Assembly: GCA_013140875.1 (NCBI GenBank) | Contig: JABFSB010000172.1 | Coordinates: forward strand, 1-11,323 | Length of the DNA: 11,323 nucleotides | From: Acidobacteriota bacterium | Lineage (GTDB): Bacteria > Acidobacteriota > Blastocatellia > Pyrinomonadales > Pyrinomonadaceae | Direction: 5' to 3' | Shown: in pieces, positions 1-5,346 of the stretch | How positions within the stretch are numbered: the first letter of the stretch is position 1 | Layout: each line of letters begins with the position of its first letter | Notes under the pieces: model-generated | Told to the model about the DNA's origin: nothing | Database searches by the model: none | Seen by the model: only the letters and a program-made list of their open reading frames with translations | Position numbers and translations under genes: made by a program

Positions 1-306
1 GTCGATGAAAATAAACAGGTCGCGTCGTCCAACTATCGGGATCGGCGGCACAATATGCGGCGTCACCGGATCGGTATGAAATTCTTCGTTCACCACAATC
101 CACATCTCGATCCCATGCCGCTTCATCATCGGCAAAAGCAGCGAACCAAGCCGCTTTTTCAACCACTGCTCACGGACATCAGCCTGCTCACGTTGCGTGA
201 GCAGCTTTGGCATTTGCGGGATGGGTTCGTTCGAGCGATTTTGCGAGAAACTCGACATTACGAGAAGTAGGATAAGCGTTATGGTGCCGTTTATTTTGAC
301 ATGCAT
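1..306 (-). CDS. M24-family (Xaa-Pro aminopeptidase/creatinase-like) secreted protein, 5' fragment
   Basis: This is the first 102 codons of a minus-strand gene that continues beyond the left edge. The ATG is at 306. Residues 1-21 (MHVKINGTITLILLLVMSSFS) read as a signal peptide: a short basic start, a hydrophobic core, then SFS-Q. The mature part begins with a charged helix (LLTQREQADVREQWLKKRL), then MMKRHGIEMWIVVNEEF and a proline-rich stretch ending at GRRDLFIFID. A helix followed by 'R..GIDMW.....E...DP' is how I remember the creatinase N-terminal domain of secreted M24 peptidases in Acidobacteriota. The metal-binding catalytic domain would lie outside the window, so peptidase activity cannot be judged. 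No clear Shine-Dalgarno sequence precedes the ATG. It lies 36 bp downstream of the toxin gene on the same strand and could be read through from it. Family assignment is from memory of the motif and is moderately sure. Confidence 0.6.
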   Translation of the reverse strand, partial: MHVKINGTITLILLLVMSSFSQNRSNEPIPQMPKLLTQREQADVREQWLKKRLGSLLLPMMKRHGIEMWIVVNEEFHTDPVTPHIVPPIPIVGRRDLFIFID

Positions 307-342
307 ACTATTTTGAAATTTGGGGCCGCGACACTAGAGTCG

Positions 343-747
343 CTAAACGTTGTCGAGCATTAGAGCCGTAAAACCCGCCTGAACGAAATGTCTGTCGCTC
401 GTCAATGCAGATGACACACCGAACTCCGCCATCACAATAAAGGAAACGCAGTCGATCAGGCCCCAGGTTTTATCATCTCGGTTTTTGAAAAGTTCGAAAG
501 AACGCGCGAACAGATCAGCCCCGAGACCTACTACAGTTGTGCGTTCATCGGTAAGGAGATTTTCGATCGTCTCGATCGCTAATTGACGTTGACTCCGTGC
601 AAGCGAATTTCCAACCTCGAGCAAGACGCAATCAGTCGTCAACCATTCTTCGCTTCGGAATCTGTTCTGGAGTTCGAGAGCCTTTGCGTGGAGCATATCG
701 TCCTCATTGGTCCACGCAATTACGAAAGCCGTGTCAACGAATATCAT
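343..747 (-). CDS. PIN-domain ribonuclease toxin (VapC-like)
   Basis: A 134-residue protein of typical PIN-domain length. The four acidic residues of the PIN metal site are present in order: D5 (MIFVDTAF), E44 (LLEVGNSLA), D99 (WGLIDCVSF) and D118 (LTSDRHF), so it should be an active Mg2+-dependent endoribonuclease. VapC toxins cut tRNA or rRNA when freed from their antitoxin; the target here cannot be inferred. The start ATG (747-745) directly abuts the antitoxin stop codon (TAG then ATG, no gap), which implies translational coupling. A weak AAAGAG lies inside the 3' end of the antitoxin gene. The closest familiar matches are PIN proteins of Acidobacteriota and Cyanobacteria that pair with a short helical antitoxin. 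It could act in stress response or simply maintain itself. Confidence 0.85.
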   Translation of the reverse strand: MIFVDTAFVIAWTNEDDMLHAKALELQNRFRSEEWLTTDCVLLEVGNSLARSQRQLAIETIENLLTDERTTVVGLGADLFARSFELFKNRDDKTWGLIDCVSFIVMAEFGVSSALTSDRHFVQAGFTALMLDNV

Positions 748-975
748 CTAGGGCAGCTCTTTGTCGCCGTACAAGTATTCGTCAATATTCGTAGCGAAAT
801 CGGGCGGACCGTTGAAACGAATCTTGTTCATTTTCTCTATAAAGCTCTCGCGCGACTGTTTCTCCGGACGCATTTCTGACAGACTGCAAATGTAACGGAA
901 CAGCGATTCGAGTTTCTCGACCGGCACCTTGTCGAGCTCTTTCTTTATTTCTTCGATTGTGACGACGGCGGACAT
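748..975 (-). CDS. VapB-like antitoxin, cognate to the adjacent PIN toxin
   Basis: A 75-residue small acidic protein (MSAVVTIEEIKKELDKVP...). The first half predicts helices resembling DUF2281-type antitoxins (IEEIKKELDKVPVEKLESLF). The C-terminal tail, with GPPDF and NIDEYLYG, resembles the part that usually wraps the PIN toxin. The frame is open upstream to a GTG at 1005 and contains ATGs at 993 and 990. I chose the ATG at 975 because an AAGG sits 8 nt before it and because a -10-like TATTAT at 1001-996 would start transcription near the upstream ATGs. The gene is divergent from the acyl-CoA dehydrogenase and first in the toxin-antitoxin operon. It probably neutralises the toxin and represses its own promoter, as VapB proteins commonly do. 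No DNA-binding fold is obvious by eye. Confidence 0.75.
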   Translation of the reverse strand: MSAVVTIEEIKKELDKVPVEKLESLFRYICSLSEMRPEKQSRESFIEKMNKIRFNGPPDFATNIDEYLYGDKELP

Positions 976-985
976 ACTTTTAACC

Positions 986-1001
986 TTCATCATGAATAAT
1001 A
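986..1001 (-). promoter_or_regulatory. Candidate promoter -10 and operator palindrome of the toxin-antitoxin operon
   Basis: On the minus strand a TATTAT box (1001-996, 5 of 6 to the -10 consensus) lies about 20 bp before the chosen antitoxin ATG. Immediately next to it is the perfect 11-bp inverted repeat TTCAT-C-ATGAA (986-996), placed where a transcription start would be expected. No good -35 was found. Autoregulation of vapBC operons through palindromes over the promoter is common, so this is a plausible operator, but a repeat this short could be chance. Confidence 0.35.
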
Positions 1002-1102
1002 TCACGAAATCTATCCAAATTTTCGCAGAAACCGAAGTTAGTCTAAAAGTTTATTCGATGATAAAATATTCGTTTTGAACCGGATATAAGAGAGGGAAAT
1101 TT

Positions 1103-2329
1103 GTGATCGATTTTGAATTATCAGAAGAACACTTTGCGTTACAAAACACCGTCCGTGAATTTTGTGCGGGCGAAGTGGCGCCGTACATAAAGGAGTGGGA
1201 CGAAAAAGCCCATTTTGAACGGAAGGTTTTTGACAAGATGGCGGAGCTTGGGCTGTTGGGGGTTTGTATTCCGGAGCAGTATGGCGGAGCCGGATTTGAT
1301 TATATTTCGCTTGGGCTGGTGTGCGAGGAGTTGGAGGCTTGCGACACTTTTTTGCGGGTGGCGATGTCCGTGCACGTGGGCCTCAACAGCTTGAGCGTTT
1401 TCACATGGGGCACCGAAGAGCAGAAGCAAAAGTATCTCGTACCGCAGGCGAAAGGCGAAAAGCTGGCCACGTTCGGGTTGACCGAGCCTAATGCTGGAAG
1501 CGACGTTATCGGGATGCGTTCTTATGCAAAACGTGACGGTGATGATTGGATTCTGAACGGCGAGAAGATGTGGATCAGCTTAGGCGACGTGGCCGATCAT
1601 TTTCTTTTCTTTTGCTGGACCGATCAGGAAAAGCAGAAGGCTCGCGACCACAGCGGGATGAGCTGTTTCATCGTCGAACGCACAATGCCCGGATTTTCGA
1701 GCGGGACGCTGCACGGCAAGCTTGGTATCAGGGCCGGCAATACGGGCTATTTCTCACTGCAAGATGTCCGCGTGCCGAAGGAGAATATGCTTGGCAATGA
1801 AGGTGAAGGATTCAAGATCGCGATGTTTTCGCTGGAAAACGGCCGATACACCGTCGCAAGCGGAGCGACGGGCGTGATCCGGGCGGCTCGTGACGCCTCA
1901 GTTGCGTATGCCAACACAAGGGAAGTGCAAGGACAAAAAATCGGGGAATTTCAGCTCGTCAAACAGAAGATCGCCAATATGGAAGCCGATTATCAGATGG
2001 CGCATCTGCTGTGGCTGAAATGTGGCTATCTAAAGAACGAGGGCAAGCCGTCCGCGAAAGCGGCGAGCCTTGCAAAGTGGCAGGCGACCGTGCGTTCGGA
2101 AACCGCAGCTTCGATGGCGATCGAAATTCACGGGGCGAATGGATATACGAACGACTATCCCGTCGAGCGATATTTGCGCAATTGCAAGGCCGCAGTGATC
2201 TATGAAGGGACCCGTGACATTCACACTCTAATGCAGGCCGATTGGGCGCTCGGGCTGAAAAAGGAAAAGGCGGCACGGGTCGTTCTTCCGCCATACCAGC
2301 CGGCGGAGGCGAAAAGCACCGCGAGTTAG
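1103..2329 (+). CDS. Acyl-CoA dehydrogenase family protein
   Basis: A 408-residue flavoenzyme of typical family length. It would oxidise an acyl-CoA to the trans-2-enoyl-CoA with FAD and pass electrons to an electron-transfer flavoprotein. The N-terminal helical domain starts at residue 3. The FAD/substrate signature LATFGLTEPNAGSD lies at 121-134 and the flavin-contacting MWIS at 156-159. GRYTVASGATGVIRAA (248 onward) and FQLVKQKIANMEAD follow. The conserved IYEGTRDIH at 366-374 holds the likely catalytic base E368. The YEGTxDIH form recalls glutaryl-CoA and short- or branched-chain dehydrogenases, so substrate chain length cannot be fixed. Translation starts at GTG 1103, with GAGGG about 7 nt upstream. 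It is divergent from the toxin-antitoxin operon with a 127-bp gap and convergent with the lipoprotein gene. No partner genes for beta-oxidation lie nearby. Confidence 0.93.
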   Translation: MIDFELSEEHFALQNTVREFCAGEVAPYIKEWDEKAHFERKVFDKMAELGLLGVCIPEQYGGAGFDYISLGLVCEELEACDTFLRVAMSVHVGLNSLSVFTWGTEEQKQKYLVPQAKGEKLATFGLTEPNAGSDVIGMRSYAKRDGDDWILNGEKMWISLGDVADHFLFFCWTDQEKQKARDHSGMSCFIVERTMPGFSSGTLHGKLGIRAGNTGYFSLQDVRVPKENMLGNEGEGFKIAMFSLENGRYTVASGATGVIRAARDASVAYANTREVQGQKIGEFQLVKQKIANMEADYQMAHLLWLKCGYLKNEGKPSAKAASLAKWQATVRSETAASMAIEIHGANGYTNDYPVERYLRNCKAAVIYEGTRDIHTLMQADWALGLKKEKAARVVLPPYQPAEAKSTAS

Positions 2330-2356
2330 TTCGGTAGCGGTGCTGCCGAACTAACT
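2324..2356. terminator. Bidirectional terminator hairpin over two convergent stop codons
   Basis: AGTTAGTTCGG (2324-2334) pairs perfectly with CCGAACTAACT (2346-2356). The stem extends inward through one T-G wobble and AGC/GCT around a 3-nt GGT loop, giving about 15 pairs. The stem includes the TAG stop of the acyl-CoA dehydrogenase (2327-2329) and most of the TAG stop of the minus-strand lipoprotein gene (2357-2355). A T5 run follows on the plus strand at 2367-2371, and a short TTTT follows on the minus strand. This suits intrinsic termination in both directions, though the plus-side T-tract is about 10 nt from the stem. Confidence 0.75.
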
Positions 2357-2879
2357 ATTGAAAGCCTTTTTCCGGAGTAATATTGGACATTTTCCATTCG
2401 CCGCCTTCCTTGACGAAAAGAACCTCGAAGCCATTAGGATAACTTTCCGACGGCTTAACCCGCGCCACGGCTTTGTCGCCCTTGATCCGTTCGTTCGATA
2501 CCGAGCAGACTGCGCTGTTTATCTTGTCGTCCTTCAGGTACTCCACCAACGTCTTGATGTTATTGTCCTTCATGTCCTCCTCAAGAGATTTTAGAGTATC
2601 GGCGGTGTAGAATTTTCTTATCGCGGCCTCGTCTTTTTTCGCGTAGGCGGCACAATAAGCTTTATAAACCGGCGTTAACGTTGGTGCGTCATTATTTACC
2701 TGGTCGGGCGTCGGCGTCGTTACCGCGATGGCGTTTGCTCCCATATTGCTGGCGGTATTGGTATTTTTGACCCCGGCGGAATTCGCATTGTTCACGGGCG
2801 TTTCCGTCGAACTTCCGCACGCGGCGATCAGCACCGAGAAACCTGCGATCGATATCAATGATAAATAACGTAATTTCAT
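2355..2879 (-). CDS. Lipoprotein with NTF2-like (DUF4878/SnoaL-type) domain
   Basis: A 174-residue protein. Residues 1-21 form a type II signal peptide with lipobox IAAC and lipidation at C21, so the mature protein should be anchored to a membrane facing the periplasm. Residues 22-65 are a low-complexity Asn/Thr/Ala/Pro linker. From about residue 70 an NTF2-like fold is suggested: YKAYCAAYAKKDEAAIRKFY (helix for the cone), a middle helical part with LEEDMKD, and a last strand pair VLFVKEGGEWKMSNI that is typical of DUF4878 and related ketosteroid-isomerase-like domains. No enzymatic residues are recognised; such lipoproteins are usually uncharacterised. GGGAG lies 8 nt before the ATG. Two cysteines (about residues 75 and 123) could form a disulfide. 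It is a single-gene unit, divergent from the CYTH gene. Confidence 0.8.
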   Translation of the reverse strand: MKLRYLSLISIAGFSVLIAACGSSTETPVNNANSAGVKNTNTASNMGANAIAVTTPTPDQVNNDAPTLTPVYKAYCAAYAKKDEAAIRKFYTADTLKSLEEDMKDNNIKTLVEYLKDDKINSAVCSVSNERIKGDKAVARVKPSESYPNGFEVLFVKEGGEWKMSNITPEKGFQ

Positions 2880-2904
2880 AAAGTGTCTCCCAAATAAAAT
2901 CCAA

Positions 2905-2933
2905 AGTATAATAAATTACTCTAAGTGGACAAA
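2905..2933. promoter_or_regulatory. Overlapping divergent -10 boxes between lipoprotein and CYTH genes
   Basis: The 45-bp gap holds TATAAT (2907-2912, plus strand) overlapping TATACT (2910-2905, minus strand). For the minus strand, TTGTCC at 2932-2927 is a 4-of-6 -35 at 16-bp spacing, and it would give an 18-nt leader containing GGGAG. For the plus strand no good -35 is seen, and the predicted start would be only about 6 nt before the GTG of the CYTH gene. The two polymerases could not bind at once, so the promoters would compete. Confidence 0.45.
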
Positions 2934-3485
2934 ACCTATCAAACCGAATTTCGTCGTAAATATTTGATCGAAGCCTTGCCCGAACCATTGACCCGAGCGA
3001 GCAGGCACTTGCAGATCTTTGACAATTACATTGCGTCGACGCGGATGCGGATCCGTTCGGTCCGCGATCCGGAGACTAAAGCGTGGTCGTGGTCTTTGCA
3101 GCAGCGGATAGGCACGACGAATGGCGACCTCTCTTCGCTCAAAATAGGCGAGATTTATCTTAGCGAGGCCGAACACGCTGTCCTTGAGATATTTCAAGGT
3201 ACCGAGATCAGAAAGAACCGTTATTTTCACGAATTCGACCGCATGCCGTTCGCTTTCGATGTTTATCTGGGCGGGCTGTGGGGATTGAATATCGCGAACG
3301 TGGATTTTGCCGACCTGCGTTCGATGGTCGCGTACGAGCCGCCGCCTTTTGCAATATTTGAGGTCACGAACGACCCGTTCTTCCTGGGCGAGAACCTTGT
3401 TGAAAAGAAATTTGAAGATGTTAGGGCTGAGGTTGCGCAGGTCGGAACCACGGCATTGACGGCAACGGCGTTACCGGACGAATGA
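2925..3485 (+). CDS. CYTH-domain protein (triphosphate tunnel fold), acidic motif degenerate
   Basis: A 186-residue protein with the layout of a single CYTH domain (adenylyl cyclase CyaB/thiamine-triphosphatase fold). It starts with TEFRRKYLIEALPE (7-20), the position of the family motif ExExK, which here reads E8-x-R10-x-K12. Basic strands follow: RMRIRSVRD (40-48) and RKNRYF (96-101). Then come FDVYLGGLWGLNIANVDF (111-128), the usual 'D.F.G...GL..AEVEF' strand, and FEVTNDPFFLGENL near the end. CYTH enzymes bind triphosphates or phosphorylated substrates with Mg2+ in an eight-stranded tunnel. Two expected acidic positions (second E of ExExK, first E of AEVE) are Arg and Asn here, so the activity is uncertain. 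The start is GTG 2925 without a Shine-Dalgarno sequence; no better in-frame start precedes the motif. The gene is monocistronic. Confidence 0.75.
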   Translation: MDKTYQTEFRRKYLIEALPEPLTRASRHLQIFDNYIASTRMRIRSVRDPETKAWSWSLQQRIGTTNGDLSSLKIGEIYLSEAEHAVLEIFQGTEIRKNRYFHEFDRMPFAFDVYLGGLWGLNIANVDFADLRSMVAYEPPPFAIFEVTNDPFFLGENLVEKKFEDVRAEVAQVGTTALTATALPDE

Positions 3486-3495
3486 AAAGGTCTCA

Positions 3496-3522
3496 CGCAA
3501 AGGCCGCGAAGGACGTAAAGAA
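3496..3522. repeat. Three degenerate 9-nt tandem units
   Basis: CGCAAAGGC, CGCGAAGGA and CGTAAAGAA follow directly on each other just after the stop of the CYTH gene, preceded by TCTCA. From memory, TCTCACGCAAAGGCGCAAAG-like strings recur between genes in Acidobacteriota, Planctomycetota and relatives. No function is known to me. The block ends 6 nt before the inverted-repeat element. Confidence 0.5.
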
Positions 3523-3527
3523 GAGGA

Positions 3528-3738
3528 TGTCTGAAAAGACAGAATTGATCTAAGCTCTGTTGGGAGCGGAATGTTTGTAGTCTTCAAACAACAAAAAAAC
3601 TGAAAGCTCCGTAGGAGGGGCATGTATTTTATTCGTCGTTTTTAGCATGGTCGCCCCGGACGGGGCTTTGCCGATTTTAGTCGCCGCTTTCTACAAACAG
3701 TTGGCTCCTCCGAAGCCGATCAGAGGACTTTTCGGACA
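3528..3738. repeat. Nested inverted-repeat element, MITE-like, non-coding
   Basis: This fills most of the 281-bp gap between the convergent CYTH and transglycosylase genes. The outer ends TGTCTGAAAAG (3528-3538) and CTTTTCGGACA (3728-3738) are inverted copies with one mismatch in 11. An inner pair, 3563-3580 and 3691-3708, matches at 15 of 18 positions as inverted repeats. Further in are CTCC-gta-GGAG (3607-3617) and a perfect GCCCC-GGAC-GGGGC hairpin (3653-3666). No open frame of note and no transposase lie within. The terminal inverted repeats suggest a non-autonomous transposable element. Alternatively it is a REP/BIME-like intergenic repeat of the 'GCTCCGTAGGAG' kind that I recall from these genomes. 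The target-site duplication was not resolved by eye. Confidence 0.55.
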
Positions 3739-3766
3739 GCCCCTTCCACAACCATTTTTCGATGCC

Positions 3767-5050
3767 TTAACGCGCTCGCGGCGACATCGGCACGTACCGT
3801 TCGATCGAATCGTAGATTTGAAGATATATTTTGGTTTCGCGCGGGATCAGGTTCGTCCAGTTTTCGCCCCCGCGGTTGATGTATCCGGCAAGCCGTGCCG
3901 GGTTTGAGTTATAACCGGCTGCCATCAATTGTTCCTGGGTGGCAATCCCGCTGGCAACCGCGCCGTTTATCGTCGGGCTGGAATTCAGATCGTTCCATGT
4001 CCGCTGCATATAAAGCAGCATAGCCTCCGAAGCATTTACGTGATTTCTCATGCCTTCTACAAAATCGGGCATTAACGGAACGTTCGGGTGCCAGGACCGG
4101 ACCATTCTGTACGTCGATGGGATCATCTGCACCATGCCGCCGGCTCCGGCCGAACTTACCGAATATCGATAGGTCTGGCCTTCATTTAAGGCATAAAGAG
4201 TAAAAATATCGTTATAAATGTTCGGGTGAAGATCGGTGCGGAAACGGGTGTGGTCCACGTGTTCGAGCGTTGCCAGGCGTTCGGCGATGTCGGCGACTTT
4301 CGGCTGAATAACGATCCCTTTCTCGCGAAGCCTTTCACGGGCCGCGTCTATAACGTTTCGGACATAGAGCTTGCCCGCATTTACGACTTCGGGAGTAACA
4401 AGCCCCGGATGCGTCGACATGTAATACGCCGTCTCGATATACTTTCCTTCGCGGATCACCGGATACTGAATGAGCAGTGGAAGTTGTTTTGTTCCATCGG
4501 AATCGGTGATCGTGATCGGCGTATTCACTCCATTCCCACGAATCGTTTGCGCCGTGACCTCACGGCCATTCTGCGACACCAATTCCTTCGCACCCGAAGT
4601 CGAAAGAAAAGCCTCTTTCGGCATTACGACAAAATCGATCTGTCCCGTTTTCCAGTCGTGAAAGGCGACGCGGACGAAATCCAAGGGAACGCTGCTTTCA
4701 ACCGAAGCGGTAGGCAGCGACCGCGACTGCATTAACCGTCTTGCCTCTGCTATCATGCTCTTTATATTGCGAAAACTCATCGACTGGCCGACTTCGGCAT
4801 GGCTTGGAACGGCCGGTTTAACCGCGTACGGCTGGATAGGAACGATGCGAACGGACGGCGTTTCGCCGCCGACAATAATCGGCGTGCCCGACGGGGCCGG
4901 AACCGGTGTTCCCGCCGGCTTGATCGGCGGCATCGTGTCCGTAACGACCACGCGTCCGCGAGTTTTCGAAGCATCGCCGGACGGCGTTTGAGCAAAAGCG
5001 ATCGGTGCAAGTGACAGAATTGCGACAGCGAGGCTGGGGGTAAATCTCAT
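3767..5050 (-). CDS. Secreted lytic transglycosylase (SLT fold) with novel N-terminal region
   Basis: A 427-residue protein. The signal peptide MRFTPSLAVAILSLAPIAFA cleaves likely after AFA (20). Residues 25-85 are Pro/Thr-rich and probably a linker. Residues 86-270 form a mixed region I do not recognise. The C-terminal part is an SLT (GH23-like) domain: E290 is followed at +9, +12, +13, +15 and +18 by Ser, Gly, Ala, Gly and Gln, exactly the spacing of the 'ES...S..GA.GLMQ' motif of Slt70-type enzymes, which makes E290 the catalytic acid. GYNSNPARL (379-387) matches the 'AYNAGP' motif, and NLIPRETKIYLQ matches the 'P.ETR.Y' end. It should cleave peptidoglycan in the periplasm, giving 1,6-anhydro-MurNAc. 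The frame is open upstream to 5182, but only the ATG at 5050 gives a signal peptide. Only a weak ribosome site is visible. Confidence 0.85.
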   Translation of the reverse strand: MRFTPSLAVAILSLAPIAFAQTPSGDASKTRGRVVVTDTMPPIKPAGTPVPAPSGTPIIVGGETPSVRIVPIQPYAVKPAVPSHAEVGQSMSFRNIKSMIAEARRLMQSRSLPTASVESSVPLDFVRVAFHDWKTGQIDFVVMPKEAFLSTSGAKELVSQNGREVTAQTIRGNGVNTPITITDSDGTKQLPLLIQYPVIREGKYIETAYYMSTHPGLVTPEVVNAGKLYVRNVIDAARERLREKGIVIQPKVADIAERLATLEHVDHTRFRTDLHPNIYNDIFTLYALNEGQTYRYSVSSAGAGGMVQMIPSTYRMVRSWHPNVPLMPDFVEGMRNHVNASEAMLLYMQRTWNDLNSSPTINGAVASGIATQEQLMAAGYNSNPARLAGYINRGGENWTNLIPRETKIYLQIYDSIERYVPMSPRAR

Positions 5051-5346
5051 AATCAGCTTTACGGAAGAAAGTTTTGTTCGGGTGGTTAGGCTACGCGGAG
5101 CGGCACAACATCCCGCGTGATTAAAGATTCGCTTATTTGCTAAAACGTTGTCAAGTAATATCGAATAATTTATGCTTTCCACAAGAATTAGTTATGCTTG
5201 CTGCCGCGACCGGCCGGCCGACACCGCAAAAGGAAACAAAAAAGATCGGTGGAGTAACCGGATAAAATAGTCTCTCGACCTATTTCGGGTTTCTAAGTAT
5301 TTTGCGTCTTTGCTATTCTATCTAATTGTTAATAAAGAGCTTCCTT
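5051..5346. promoter_or_regulatory. Divergent intergenic region between transglycosylase and glmM
   Basis: This 296-bp stretch separates two divergent genes and should hold both promoters. On the minus strand a perfect TTGACA lies at 5154-5149, with a weak GAATCT (5130-5125) at 18-bp spacing as a possible -10 for the transglycosylase. On the plus strand TATTCT (5313-5318) is a candidate -10 for glmM, without a convincing -35. A GC-rich 10-bp palindrome CGGCCGGCCG lies at 5211-5220, and a small hairpin CGGT-6nt-ACCG lies at 5247-5260. No riboswitch, small RNA or gene is recognised. Confidence 0.35.

Noticed and set aside
976..1005. GTG at 1005 and ATGs at 993 and 990 as antitoxin starts
   Set aside because: No ribosome site precedes them, and the likely -10 box lies over this stretch.
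3486..3766. CRISPR array
   Set aside because: The repeats here are inverted and nested, or 9-nt degenerate tandem units, with no regular spacers; no cas gene is present.
4226..4735. Plus-strand open frame of 169 codons inside the transglycosylase gene
   Set aside because: It is antisense to a well-supported gene, has no recognisable motif and no ribosome site; a codon-bias shadow.
5051..5182. Upstream extension of the transglycosylase frame (MESINYSILL...)
   Set aside because: It would bury the clear signal peptide at residue 45 and lacks a ribosome site; the ATG at 5050 is used instead.
5326..5346. TTG start seven codons upstream of glmM
   Set aside because: The ATG at 5347 matches the conserved GlmM start (MTKLFGTDGIR) and has a closer ribosome site.
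5183..5346. glmS-like ribozyme or other riboswitch upstream of glmM
   Set aside because: Only small hairpins and one GC palindrome are visible; no conserved riboswitch core was recognised.
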